A DNA stretch of 64,000 nucleotides from Desulfobaccales bacterium (GCA_041648175.1 JBAZPO010000004.1:62001-126000); one strand, 5' to 3'; positions 17,830-25,863 are shown, counted from the first letter of the stretch. Made by a program: numbers and translations. Notes: generated by a model from the letters alone, not told the origin.

Positions 17830-18153
17830 TGTCAGATCCTCCTTAATATAAGGCTGAACCGGTTCATCCTTCGGCTTCCCTCTTCGGATTGAGTATTGTT
17901 AATTTTAAAATAATCAGTCCGGAACAAATTCTCAAGCCGCCTGGGACAGTTTCTGGATCAACGGTCGTTCGGGCTGGGCTTATTAGTTGAAATCCAGCGG
18001 GTAACCGATTAAAAGATACTCTGTTATCTCCGGCAGCTAAAAAAATGGTAGGCAAGGAGGATAAGATGAAAAGTTCTGTTGCGTTTCCTTCTTGAAAAAA
18101 CAACCATCAGAAATTAGATTGACAATATCCGGTTATCCGGTTATAATAAATCT
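17830..18153. promoter_or_regulatory. Divergent intergenic region with arsR promoter
   Basis: The left part should contain the promoter of the SQR/DUF1641 pair; AGGAGG lies just upstream of its ATG. The right end has a textbook sigma-70 promoter for arsR: TTGACA at 18119-18124, a 17-bp spacer and TATAAT at 18142-18147. The spacer contains the repeated operator ATCCGGTTATCCGGTTAT (18127-18144). Because -10 ends only seven bases before the arsR ATG, the transcript would be leaderless or nearly so. Confidence 0.75.
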
Positions 18154-18522
18154 ATGAAAAACGAGGCTCGACTCTTTAAGTCCCTGGCGGATGAAACCCG
18201 GCTAAAGATCCTCTGGCTGTTGATGGCGGAAGAGGAGCTCTGCGTCTGCGATATTATGGGGGTGCTGGGGATCACCCAGTCCAAGGCCTCCCGGCATTTG
18301 CGCTACCTCTATTATTTGGGCTGGGTCACGGACCGCCGGGAGGGGGTGTGGATGAATTATCGCCTGAGCGTCCCCCCAGGCAGCCCGGAAGATAAACAGC
18401 TCAAGCTCTTGGCGGACATTCTGAGCTCTCGCCCCGAAGCCCAGGCGCTCAAGGACCGGTTGGAACAGTGGCTGGCAGGTAAAGACCAGAAGGACCGCGC
18501 CGCTGCGTGTCAGTGCTCCTGA
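18154..18522 (+). CDS. arsR: ArsR/SmtB-family repressor
   Basis: 122 residues with the ArsR winged helix: LADETRLKILWLLMAEEELC, a recognition helix in GITQSKASRHLRYLYYLGW, and the wing around DRREGVWMNYRL. ELCVCDIMG carries the two-cysteine pair (CVC) that binds As(III) in classical ArsR proteins. The protein should release DNA on binding As(III) or Sb(III). Its own promoter has the operator between -35 and -10, and three similar sites lie downstream in the cluster. Confidence 0.92.
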   Translation: MKNEARLFKSLADETRLKILWLLMAEEELCVCDIMGVLGITQSKASRHLRYLYYLGWVTDRREGVWMNYRLSVPPGSPEDKQLKLLADILSSRPEAQALKDRLEQWLAGKDQKDRAAACQCS

Positions 18523-18942
18523 TCAGTTTATCTGGGTCTTTTTTTTTAAGATAATTTTATCTTGACTTACCCGGTTATCCGGTTATAAAGAAGCATCATG
18601 AGAGCAGAGGCGCGATTCTTCAAATCACTGGCAAACGAAGGCTGAAGCCGGATGGGCAGAGGCCGCCGCAAAGCCTGCCTGAAACCTAAAAATTTTTAAC
18701 CTATGAGGTTCTTGCAAAAAGCCGTTTTGTCATCCTGAGCGAAGCGAAGGATCTCAAGGTTTGGTGGCACAGGCTTTCTAGCCTGTGCGGCATTCGCACA
18801 GGCTAGAAAGCCTGTGCCACCAAGAGACAAGATTCTTCGGTCGCTTCGCTCCCTCAGAATGACAGGCAGGGAGATATTTGCAAGAGGCTCCTATGATACG
18901 TAATAAATCGGTTATACGGATATCAAAGCGATAGGAGCATTT
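18523..18942. repeat. Spacer with decayed arsR copy and long hairpin repeat
   Basis: Contains a second operator/promoter copy plus arsR fragment (18562-18645). A long palindromic repeat at about 18727-18866 has outer arms TCATCCTGAGCGAAGCGAAG / CGCTCCCTCAGAATGACA, with a nested inner hairpin GCACAGGCTTTCTAGCCTG / CAGGCTAGAAAGCCTGTGCC. It ends with a third operator-like site before acr3 (about 18907-18924). Confidence 0.65.
18562..18645 (+). pseudogene. Truncated duplicate of arsR promoter and first codons
   Basis: TTGACT (18562-18567) and TATAAA (18584-18589) flank ACCCGGTTATCCGGTTAT, a copy of the arsR operator. A start at 18598 encodes MRAEARFFKSLANEG and then stops, paralleling the intact MKNEARLFKSLADET. 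This is a remnant of a second arsR gene, or a duplicated promoter region that may still bind the repressor. Confidence 0.7.
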
Positions 18943-20028
18943 ATGGCCGCCACTGTTGCCAAACGTCTGGGGTTCGTGGAGCGCTTCCTGACCCTGTGGA
19001 TTTTCCTGACCATGGCCGGAGGCGTAGCTTTGGGCTACTTCATCCCGAGCTTCACCAAGTTATTAACGTACTCCCAGGTTGGCACCACCAATATTCCCAT
19101 TGCCATCGGCCTCATTCTGATGATGTATCCCCCTTTGGCCAAGGTGCGCTACGAGGAACTGCCCCAGGTCTTTAAGGATTATAAGGTCCTGGCCCTGTCG
19201 TTGGTCCAGAACTGGATCATTGGCCCCATCCTGATGTTCCTGCTGGCCATCGCCTTTCTCAGCGGCTATCCCGAGTACATGGTGGGTCTGATCATCATCG
19301 GCCTGGCCCGCTGCATTGCCATGGTCATCGTCTGGAACGACCTGGCCCAGGGCGATACTGAATACTGCGCCGGCCTGGTGGCTTTCAACTCCATCTTTCA
19401 GATGCTGTTTTTCTCCATCTACGCCTATATTTTCGTCACGGTGCTGCCTGCCTGGCTGGGCGTCGCCTCCGGCCTTAAGGTCCAGGTGACTATTTTGCAG
19501 GTGGCGGAAAGCGTCTTGATCTACCTGGGCATCCCCTTCTTCGCCGGTATGTTCACCCGCTTTTTCCTGATCAAACGCAAGGGCATCAAGTGGTATGAAG
19601 AAACATTCATGCCCAGGATCAGCCCCATTACGCTCATTGCCCTGCTGTTCACCATCGTCGTCATGTTCTCCCTCAAAGGGGAGTACATCGTGGAACTTCC
19701 TCTGGACGTGGTGCGCATCGCCATACCTCTTACTATCTATTTCTTCATCATGTTTTTCGTGACGTTTTATATGTCGGCCAAGGCCGGGGCCGGGTATCGC
19801 ATTTCCACCACTCTGTCGTTTACGGCCGCCAGCAACAACTTTGAGCTGGCCATCGCGGTGGCGGTGGCGGTCTTCGGGCTGCAGTCGGGCGAGGCCTTTG
19901 CCGCAGTCATCGGCCCTTTGGTTGAAGTGCCGGTGCTCATCAGCCTGGTGGGCGTGGCTTTACGCTTCCGGCAGAAGTATTTTACGCCGCTGGTGTGCGC
20001 GCCAGAGGCCTTGGATGAAAGAGGGTAG
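18943..20028 (+). CDS. acr3: Arsenite efflux permease, ACR3 family
   Basis: 361 residues with about ten membrane helices and the BASS-superfamily/ACR3 pattern: start FLTLWIFLTMAGGVALGYFI, then GLARCIAMVIVWNDLAQGD with the essential helix-4 cysteine, and ASNNFELAIAVAVAVFG in the C-terminal half. ACR3 exports arsenite using the proton motive force. A ribosome binding site AGGAG precedes ATG 18943, and an operator-like element ATCGGTTATACGGATAT lies at 18907-18923. The USP gene starts five bases after it, so the two are cotranscribed. Confidence 0.93.
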   Translation: MAATVAKRLGFVERFLTLWIFLTMAGGVALGYFIPSFTKLLTYSQVGTTNIPIAIGLILMMYPPLAKVRYEELPQVFKDYKVLALSLVQNWIIGPILMFLLAIAFLSGYPEYMVGLIIIGLARCIAMVIVWNDLAQGDTEYCAGLVAFNSIFQMLFFSIYAYIFVTVLPAWLGVASGLKVQVTILQVAESVLIYLGIPFFAGMFTRFFLIKRKGIKWYEETFMPRISPITLIALLFTIVVMFSLKGEYIVELPLDVVRIAIPLTIYFFIMFFVTFYMSAKAGAGYRISTTLSFTAASNNFELAIAVAVAVFGLQSGEAFAAVIGPLVEVPVLISLVGVALRFRQKYFTPLVCAPEALDERG

Positions 20029-20032
20029 GTTT

Positions 20033-20908
20033 ATGTTCAAGACCATCGTTTTAGCCACCGACCTGTCACCCGCCTGGGATGAAATCATAGCCTGCGCCGG
20101 AGAATTTAAGGCCCTGGGGTGTAAACAGGTGATCCTGACCTATGTGATCAGCGTCAAGGTCATGGCAGGAATGGAAGGCCTGTTGCTGTCGACGGCCCGG
20201 CCTAAACTTACGGCCCAGCAGCGGCAACTGGAAACCCAGGGATTGCACGTGACGCTGGAGACCCCGGTAGGCCTCCCGGCCTATTCTTTGAACGACCTCG
20301 CCGGTCGCTATTGTGCCGATCTCATTGTGGTGGGCTCCCATGGCCAATCGCTCTGGCGGGAAGGGGTGCTGGGGTGCTTCACCTGTGCGGTATTGCATAA
20401 CTCCCAATACCCCGTGTTACTTCTCAATGTACGATTAGAAATGCCCGGCAAGCCGGGCTCGTGTGAAATCTCCCACACCGAGGTCCTCCGTCATGTGCTC
20501 TTGCCCACGGACTTTTCGGAAATTTCCTTGCGGGCCTTGGAGTATGTGGAACGCTTGGCGGTTAAAGGACTAACCCAGGTCACGCTGCTCAACGCCCTGG
20601 ATGTGCCGGGAGGGGAAGCTTATCCCCCGGGCTTCCAGGAAATCGCCACGGGCGCGGCCCTGGACCTGCTGGAGCAATGGAAGCAACGTCTTTTGAAAGC
20701 CGGAATTTCCGTAGTTCATGATCGTTTTGATCCGGGGCACCCAATCCCTGCCATTCTCCAGGTTTTGGAATCCCAGGATATTTCATTGATCATCATGGGC
20801 ACCCAGGGGAAAGGCTTTATCAAAGAGATTTTCCTGGGGAGCGTGGCCCACAATGTTTCCCGGATGGCGCCGTGCCCGGTGCTCTTGATCCCGCCGGTGT
20901 CACGGTGA
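20033..20908 (+). CDS. Tandem universal stress protein
   Basis: 291 residues forming two UspA domains. Domain 1 (1-140) begins MFKTIVLATDLSPAWDEI; domain 2 (about 148-290) begins HVLLPTDFSEISLRALEYVE and ends in the nucleotide-binding motif MGTQGKGFIKEIFLGSVAHN with PCPVLLI. The second domain keeps the G-2x-G-9x-GS ATP-binding pattern; the first has VGSHGQSLWREGVLGCFT, a partly degenerate version. The gene overlaps the acr3 operon context closely. USP proteins modulate stress survival; the partner here is unknown. Confidence 0.88.
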   Translation: MFKTIVLATDLSPAWDEIIACAGEFKALGCKQVILTYVISVKVMAGMEGLLLSTARPKLTAQQRQLETQGLHVTLETPVGLPAYSLNDLAGRYCADLIVVGSHGQSLWREGVLGCFTCAVLHNSQYPVLLLNVRLEMPGKPGSCEISHTEVLRHVLLPTDFSEISLRALEYVERLAVKGLTQVTLLNALDVPGGEAYPPGFQEIATGAALDLLEQWKQRLLKAGISVVHDRFDPGHPIPAILQVLESQDISLIIMGTQGKGFIKEIFLGSVAHNVSRMAPCPVLLIPPVSR

Positions 20909-21001
20909 TTATGGATATGCTTGATAAAGAAATGCACGGTTTCAGAAAAAGGTTATCGGGGCGCGCCGGATTTGTCTCCTGCAATGGTTTAATATTTTAA
21001 A

Positions 21002-21019
21002 ATCCGGATACCCGGTTAT
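21002..21019. promoter_or_regulatory. Candidate ArsR operator upstream of the thioredoxin-ccdA-arsM genes
   Basis: ATCCGGATACCCGGTTAT is nearly the same as the arsR site ATCCGGTTATCCGGTTAT at 18127. It lies about 50 bp before the thioredoxin gene at 21068, suggesting that the downstream genes form a second ArsR-controlled transcript. Confidence 0.6.
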
Positions 21020-21067
21020 TAAGGAAGCGAGTCTGACATTTAATCACTACGCTAAGGAAGGGTAACA

Positions 21068-21454
21068 ATGAAATTTTTACGTGGAACTTGCATCGGTTTG
21101 TTTTGCCTGGTGGCAGGTTTTCTGGTTATCTGGCAACCGTGGCCGGCTCAGGCCCAGGGTTCGGCTCCGGCCAAAAGCAAGCCTGCCCTCTATGAATTCG
21201 GCGCCAAGTATTGCATCCCCTGTAAAGAGATGAAAGAGGTCATGGCGGCATTGAAAACCAGCCATGGCGACCAGGTGGAATTTCGCATGGTGTATTCGGA
21301 TGAAGAAAAGCCCCTGTTTGAGAAATACAAGATCATGCTCATCCCCACCCAGGTCTTTTTCGATGCTTCCGGCAAAGAGGTGGACCGGCATATTGGGGCC
21401 TTACCCAAAGAAGAAGTCATCCAGAAGCTCAAGGAATTGAAGTTCATCCGCTAA
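21068..21454 (+). CDS. Exported thioredoxin-like protein
   Basis: 128 residues with a signal peptide or anchor (1-29, ending AQAQ). The thioredoxin fold carries a CxxC site in GAKYCIPCKEMKEVM (about residues 46-49) and a cis-proline segment MLIPTQVFFDASGKEVDRHI. It is followed 20 bp later by ccdA, so it probably receives electrons from CcdA across the membrane and reduces periplasmic disulfides or arsenicals. AGGAAGG precedes the start. Confidence 0.88.
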   Translation: MKFLRGTCIGLFCLVAGFLVIWQPWPAQAQGSAPAKSKPALYEFGAKYCIPCKEMKEVMAALKTSHGDQVEFRMVYSDEEKPLFEKYKIMLIPTQVFFDASGKEVDRHIGALPKEEVIQKLKELKFIR

Positions 21455-21474
21455 CAGAAACAGGAGGAAGTTTC

Positions 21475-22170
21475 ATGGCATGGAGTGAATCTCTGGGCCA
21501 GGTCATGCAGACCCGTCCCGTCCTGGCCTATGGAGCCAGCTATTTGGGGGGGGTGATCGCCACTGCCAGCCCGTGCATCCTGGCCAGCATCCCCCTGGTC
21601 ATCGGCTTCGTGGGCGGTTATGCCGGGGGCAATAAGAAGCAGGCCTTTTTCTATTCCCTCACTTTCGTGGTGGGGTTAGCCGTGGTCATGTCCGTCCTGG
21701 GCGCGATGGCGGCGCTGATGGGCACCATGTTCGGCGATGTGGGGACCTACTTGTATTTCGTGGTGGCGGTCATCCTCATCGTCATGGGGCTGCAATTGTC
21801 CGGTCTCATCAACCTGAAAATGGGTGGAGCCTCACAGAAATTCTTACCCCAGCGCACCGGCCTGGTGGGGGCCTTGATCCTGGGGATGTTGTTCGGGCTG
21901 GTACTGTCGCCCTGCGCCTCCCCGGTGCTGGCGGTGATCCTGACCCTGGCCGCAGTCAAGGGCGAGGTGGCTTACGGCAGCACTTTGCTCTTTGCCTACG
22001 CCTTGGGACAGGGGACTCTGATCCTGGTGGCCGGGACGTTCACCGGGGTGATCGAGAGTTACTTGCAATCTAAAAGCGCCAAGGTGGGGACCATGATCCA
22101 AAAAGCGGCCGGTGGCCTGATCTTCTTTGCCGGCTGCTACATCTTGTTCCAGGGAATCAGGAATTGGTAA
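21475..22170 (+). CDS. ccdA: CcdA/DsbD-type transmembrane electron carrier
   Basis: 231 residues with six membrane helices and the two family proline-cysteine motifs ATASPCILASIPLVIGF and LSPCASPVLAVILTL. CcdA proteins carry reducing equivalents from cytoplasmic thioredoxin to extracytoplasmic thiols. The adjacent exported thioredoxin is the obvious acceptor. A GGAGGAAG site precedes ATG. In arsenic clusters such a pair is thought to keep arsenic-handling thiol proteins reduced. Confidence 0.9.
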   Translation: MAWSESLGQVMQTRPVLAYGASYLGGVIATASPCILASIPLVIGFVGGYAGGNKKQAFFYSLTFVVGLAVVMSVLGAMAALMGTMFGDVGTYLYFVVAVILIVMGLQLSGLINLKMGGASQKFLPQRTGLVGALILGMLFGLVLSPCASPVLAVILTLAAVKGEVAYGSTLLFAYALGQGTLILVAGTFTGVIESYLQSKSAKVGTMIQKAAGGLIFFAGCYILFQGIRNW

Positions 22171-22218
22171 TTTTGAGGTAAAACAGGAAAAGTATTTTGC
22201 TTCTAAAGGATCACATCC

Positions 22219-23343
22219 ATGAATGACCAACATCCACAAGAGCAGGTGAAAATTGCCACCGAAGCCATCGAACCATCTATCAATCTCTTTGCTAAACTGA
22301 AAGCGGCCATCGCTGACCTGTCGGCCAACCAAATCCTTAAGCTGATCTTTCTGGGTTTGGCGCTCCTGGTCTGGTATCCGATTTATAGCAGACTGGTGCC
22401 CTTCTCCCTCTGGGTTACCTATGATGTCTTCCGGATCGCTCATGGCACCCACCTGGGCGACGCCGTCTCATTTTTCTTTCTGGATATCCCCAAGGTATTC
22501 ATGTTGCTGATCCTGGTGATCTGGGGCGTCGGCGTGCTGCGCTCCTTTTTCACCCCCGAGCGCACCCGGACCATTTTGGCGGGCAAAAGGGAGGTTCTCG
22601 GAGACGTGATGGCGGCGCTCTTAGGGGTGGTAACCCCCTTCTGCTCCTGTTCGGCGGTGCCGCTATTTATCGGTTTCGTGGAAGCGGGCATTCCCATCGG
22701 CGTCACCTTCTCTTTTTTGATTTCTGCCCCCATGGTGAACGAGATCGCCCTGGTGCTTCTCTTCGGCCTCTTCGGCTGGCGGATCGCCCTGATTTATATG
22801 TCCATGGGGTTGCTCATCGCCATGGTGACCGGCATGATTATCGGCCGCATGAATATGGAGCACCAGGTGGAAGACTGGGTCTATGAGATTCGCATGGGGA
22901 AGACGCCGGCTCTCCTGGAAAAAATCGGCTGGATGAGCCGGATCGATTACGGCCTGCACCAGGTCAAAGATATTGTGGGGCGGGTCTGGATCTATATCAT
23001 TTTGGGGATCGGGGCGGGGGCAGCGATCCACGGCTACGTTCCCGAGGGCTTTTTAGCGGCCCTCATGGGCAAACAGGCCTGGTGGTCGGTGCCGGTGGCG
23101 GTCATTCTCGGGGCGCCGCTGTACTCCAACGCCGCCGGGATAATCCCGGTGGTACAGGCTTTGTTGGAAAAAGGGGCGGCCCTGGGCACCGTGCTGGCCT
23201 TCATGATGTCGATTATCGGCATCTCGTTCCCGGAAACCGTCATCCTCCGAAAAGTATTGAAGCCCAAGCTGATCGCGGTGTTTGTCGGCGTGGTCACGGT
23301 GGGGATTATCATCGTGGGCTTCATATTCAACGCCATTATGTAA
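22219..23343 (+). CDS. DUF318-family permease (ArsP-like)
   Basis: 374 residues, eight or more membrane helices. The motif TPFCSCSAVPLFIGFVEAGI followed by SFLISAPMVNEIAL is typical of the DUF318/UPF0718 permeases, which include ArsP transporters for trivalent organoarsenicals. The same family is often coupled to small thioredoxin-fold proteins of the type found at 25623. Its position just before arsM suggests export of methylated arsenic, but other substrates are possible. Confidence 0.85.
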   Translation: MNDQHPQEQVKIATEAIEPSINLFAKLKAAIADLSANQILKLIFLGLALLVWYPIYSRLVPFSLWVTYDVFRIAHGTHLGDAVSFFFLDIPKVFMLLILVIWGVGVLRSFFTPERTRTILAGKREVLGDVMAALLGVVTPFCSCSAVPLFIGFVEAGIPIGVTFSFLISAPMVNEIALVLLFGLFGWRIALIYMSMGLLIAMVTGMIIGRMNMEHQVEDWVYEIRMGKTPALLEKIGWMSRIDYGLHQVKDIVGRVWIYIILGIGAGAAIHGYVPEGFLAALMGKQAWWSVPVAVILGAPLYSNAAGIIPVVQALLEKGAALGTVLAFMMSIIGISFPETVILRKVLKPKLIAVFVGVVTVGIIIVGFIFNAIM

Positions 23344-23367
23344 TGGCTGGATTCGAGGAGTAAGAGA

Positions 23368-24126
23368 GTGAATGATCAGAATCTGAAAGACGTCATCAAG
23401 GACCGTTACGGCAAGATCGCCCGGGGGGAGCAGACATTCTGCTGCCCCACCTGCGGGCCCACGACTACTGACCAGTGCCTGGCGGTGGGCTATACCGGCG
23501 AGGACCTGGCGCTGGTCCCGGAAATGGCGATCTTGGGGGTAGGCTGCGGCAACCCCACGGCGCTGGCGGACCTTAAAGTTGGTGAAACCGTCCTGGACCT
23601 GGGCTCCGGCGCGGGCATCGATGTCTTCCTGGCGGCCCACAAGGTCGGTGAGCCGGGCCGGGTTATCGGGGTGGATATGACCGAAGACATGGTGGCTCGG
23701 GGGCAGCAACTGGCCCGGGAGCATGGCTTTGGCAACGTGGAGTTCCGCCATGGCGATATCGAGCATCTGCCGGTAGATTCTGGAACCGTGGATGTGGTCA
23801 TCAGCAATTGCGTGATCAACCTGACCCCGGACAAGCTGGCGAGCTTCACCGAAATCCATCGGGTCCTGAAACCCGGCGGCCGGATACTCATCTCCGACTT
23901 AGTGACTTCGGGCGAGCTTCCGGAAGACGTGCGGGCCAGCGCCGCGGCCTGGGCCGACTGCCTGGCCGGAGCCATGGAGAAAGAGGCTTACCTGGAGACC
24001 ATCCGCCGCGCCGGTTTTGCCGAAGTAACCGCGGTTTCCGAGTCGTCCTATGAGGCTCCGGAGATGGATGAGCGTCTGCGCGGCAAAATCCTCAGCGTGA
24101 AAGTGCGCGCCGTCAGAGGTCAATGA
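23368..24126 (+). CDS. arsM: Arsenite S-adenosylmethionine methyltransferase
   Basis: 252 residues starting at GTG 23368 after GAGGAG. It has the SAM-binding motif VLDLGSGAGIDVFLAAHKVG and the ArsM-type features: N-terminal CCPTCGP cysteines, GCGNPTALADL, the arsenic-binding Cys in ISNCVINLTPDK, and EIHRVLKPGGRILISDL. ArsM methylates As(III) to mono-, di- or trimethyl forms using thiols as reductants. It is clustered with the permease, thioredoxin and CcdA. Confidence 0.92.
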   Translation: MNDQNLKDVIKDRYGKIARGEQTFCCPTCGPTTTDQCLAVGYTGEDLALVPEMAILGVGCGNPTALADLKVGETVLDLGSGAGIDVFLAAHKVGEPGRVIGVDMTEDMVARGQQLAREHGFGNVEFRHGDIEHLPVDSGTVDVVISNCVINLTPDKLASFTEIHRVLKPGGRILISDLVTSGELPEDVRASAAAWADCLAGAMEKEAYLETIRRAGFAEVTAVSESSYEAPEMDERLRGKILSVKVRAVRGQ

Positions 24127-24227
24127 TGGCGGGAGGAATCGTTAATCAAACTCTACAATCGCGGGTTTTATCTCAAAGAGCAGGTTTGATGGCCAAGGCG
24201 GTGGACGAGGTGCTGGAGGAAAAATAG
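24126..24227 (+). CDS. Small ORF of 33 aa overlapping arsM end
   Basis: ATG 24126 overlaps the arsM TGA, and the frame runs to TAG 24225-24227, two bases before the next gene. The product (MAGGIVNQTLQS..., ending AKAVDEVLEEK) has no family I recognise. It may be a translational coupling peptide or a remnant of a larger gene. Confidence 0.3.
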   Translation: MAGGIVNQTLQSRVLSQRAGLMAKAVDEVLEEK

Positions 24228-24229
24228 GC

Positions 24230-24499
24230 ATGATCACAGACATCCAAATGCGCGTCAAGGGGATGGTGCAGCAGGGCGGCTTTACCTGAATGGGCTGCCC
24301 CGACGCGGTGCGCGCCGAATTGCTCAAGGTAACCGGAGTCCTAACAGTGACCTATAACCCCGAGCAAGATATTTTTTCAGTGAGCTATGAATCCGTACTA
24401 GTCAGCCTGGAGACTATTTTTGCCACGGTGTTCGCTGCCGGCAAAAAGATGGGGCAAGAATACCTTCCGGAAACCGTCCTACCATCCCCGGTTGCTTAA
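24230..24499 (+). CDS. Heavy-metal-associated (HMA) domain protein, predicted selenoprotein (UxxC)
   Basis: Read through TGA 24287-24289 this is an 89-residue ferredoxin-like HMA protein. The metal-binding loop reads GFT-U-MGCPDAVRAELLKVTGV, so the usual CxxC becomes UxxC (Sec20, Cys23). ATG 24230 is preceded by GGAGG and is coupled to the frame before. After TGA a hairpin with stem CG(A)CGC / GCGCG and GGT loop (24301-24314) lies 17 nt to the loop, the E. coli-like spacing. HMA proteins bind and pass soft metal ions; a selenolate would favour soft metals or metalloids. Starting at the ATG after TGA would remove half of the metal site. Confidence 0.75.
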
Positions 24500-24525
24500 T
24501 CCATCACGGAGCTCATGCATGCCGA

Positions 24526-24741
24526 ATTATAAAAATAAAGTGGAATGGCGCGGGGAGCATCTGGGTTACACCTGGTGCCGGGGAGGTTTCGCACGTTCGA
24601 GACATGAAGGACACCATCGCTTTGGGAGTGTTTGGAACTCCGGGGCTCCTGATCAACGATGACGTTAAAGCTGTGGGGAACCTCCCCAGCCGGGAAGCGC
24701 TGAAAAAATGGTTGCAGGAAGCTGCGGCGTCGCTCAGTTGA
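24526..24741 (+). pseudogene. Degraded thioredoxin-fold gene (TM0996-like C-terminus)
   Basis: The frame ending at TGA 24739-24741 encodes VSHVRDMKDTIALGVFGTPG then LLINDDVKAVGNLPSREALK, which matches the second half of small redox-active thioredoxin-fold proteins (compare GVFMTPALVVDGEVKVVGKV at 25623). The N-terminal half in this frame lacks the CxxC loop and has no ATG/GTG/TTG start, so the gene appears internally deleted. It is most probably a pseudogene. Confidence 0.55.
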
Positions 24742-24753
24742 GCAGAGGGAAAT

Positions 24754-24924
24754 ATGCGGAAAAACAAGGTCCTGGCCTTTGTGCTCCTTGCTCTGGCTGC
24801 ATTATTTTTTCAATTCGTTCTGAGCCTGGGGAAGCCGGCTGGATCAAATAAAGGTTGTTGTTCGCCTATCCTTAATTTTTTCAGCAATAATTCTTCAGAG
24901 GGTCAAAAGGACGGCAGCCGCTGA
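24754..24924 (+). CDS. Small membrane protein with double cysteine (56 aa)
   Basis: ATG 24754 follows AGAGGGA. The peptide has a positively charged start (MRKNK), one hydrophobic helix (about 6-25) and a short tail with GCCSP. It looks like a single-pass or exported small protein, perhaps binding arsenic or a metal through the vicinal cysteines; that role is only inferred from cluster context. Confidence 0.55.
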   Translation: MRKNKVLAFVLLALAALFFQFVLSLGKPAGSNKGCCSPILNFFSNNSSEGQKDGSR

Positions 24925-25023
24925 GTTCGAAGTTTAGAATTCAATATTGAACGAAACTGCTCGCGCACCAGATTTAGGATTAAACCCGACAGATGACGTA
25001 AATAAATAACCGGGGGAGGGGAA

Positions 25024-25404
25024 ATGGCGAAAGGCAAAATCGGTATCATAGGGATCATGGTCCTGGGAATCTTGGGTGCGGCTGTCCTGACCCAGGCCGA
25101 GCCGACCAAGGTGAGTCAGGTGGTTTATATCACCAAAAGCAAAGCCTGCGGTTGCAGCGCCAAGATCGTCCATGACGCGGACGCGTTGGTGAACCAGACT
25201 TTCACCGGACCGCGGCAGGCTCTGCTGAAGCGCATTGATTATGACACCGACCGTCAAGCCGCGGTGCCCTATATCGGCGAGTACCACCTCATCCGGTTAC
25301 CGGCCTTGATCTTTCTGGACGCCCAGAACCACATGCTCTGGATGGCTGTGGGGGAGGTGGCGAAAGAGGACGTAGCCGCAAAGCTCTCCCTATTCGGTAG
25401 TTGA
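25024..25404 (+). CDS. Exported thioredoxin-like protein with CGC motif
   Basis: 126 residues with an N-terminal signal sequence (1-26, ending TQA). VVYITKSKACGCSAKIVHDA places a CxC pair where a thioredoxin would have CxxC, and LPALIFLDAQNHMLWMAVGE resembles the cis-proline half of the fold. The setting next to CcdA, the HMA protein and the TM0996-like thioredoxin suggests periplasmic thiol or metalloid chemistry. Strong GGGGAGGGG precedes ATG. Confidence 0.7.
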   Translation: MAKGKIGIIGIMVLGILGAAVLTQAEPTKVSQVVYITKSKACGCSAKIVHDADALVNQTFTGPRQALLKRIDYDTDRQAAVPYIGEYHLIRLPALIFLDAQNHMLWMAVGEVAKEDVAAKLSLFGS

Positions 25405-25480
25405 ACCGAATCCCAGCCCGGGTTTATATCAAGCAATACCGCGTTACCCAGGCGCCGGCCCTGTTGGGCCGAGTCATGGG

Positions 25481-25558
25481 CTGGAAAAAACCGCGGTATT
25501 CTGTAGCATTATCGTGGTCATTGCCACCTTCGTCGGCATGGGGTTCGGCTGGCGGTGA
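25481..25558 (+). pseudogene. Fragment resembling the C-terminal helix of a permease
   Basis: A short frame reads LEKTAVFCSIIVVIATFVGM followed by GFGWR and a stop, a typical last membrane helix of DUF318-type permeases. No start or upstream part remains. It suggests that a second permease gene once lay before the TM0996-like gene. Confidence 0.4.
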
Positions 25559-25622
25559 AATAAGAAAATCCGGGGAGAGGATTTCAACCCCTCCCCCGGC
25601 ATAAAATAAGAGGAGGATTACC

Positions 25623-25856
25623 ATGAAAAAATTGCAGGTACTGGGGCCGGGCTGCCCCAAGTGCATCGAGTTGGCCAAGCGCACCGATGAGGCCGCCAAG
25701 GTTTCAGGTATGGACTATGAACTGGAAAAGGTCTCGGAGCTCAAAAAGATCATGGCCTTCGGGGTGTTTATGACCCCGGCCCTGGTGGTGGACGGCGAAG
25801 TGAAGGTGGTGGGCAAGGTGCCCAGCGTGGACGAGATCAAAAAGATGATCTCCTGA
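25623..25856 (+). CDS. Small redox-active thioredoxin-fold protein (TM0996 family)
   Basis: 77 residues: MKKLQVLGPGCPKCIELAKR gives a CxxC site (Cys11, Cys14) in the first loop, and GVFMTPALVVDGEVKVVGKV the cis-proline strand. These glutaredoxin-sized proteins are regularly encoded next to DUF318 permeases and arsenic genes. AGGAGGATTACC precedes ATG, and arsC begins seven bases after its stop. Confidence 0.9.
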   Translation: MKKLQVLGPGCPKCIELAKRTDEAAKVSGMDYELEKVSELKKIMAFGVFMTPALVVDGEVKVVGKVPSVDEIKKMIS

Positions 25857-25863
25857 AGGATGA

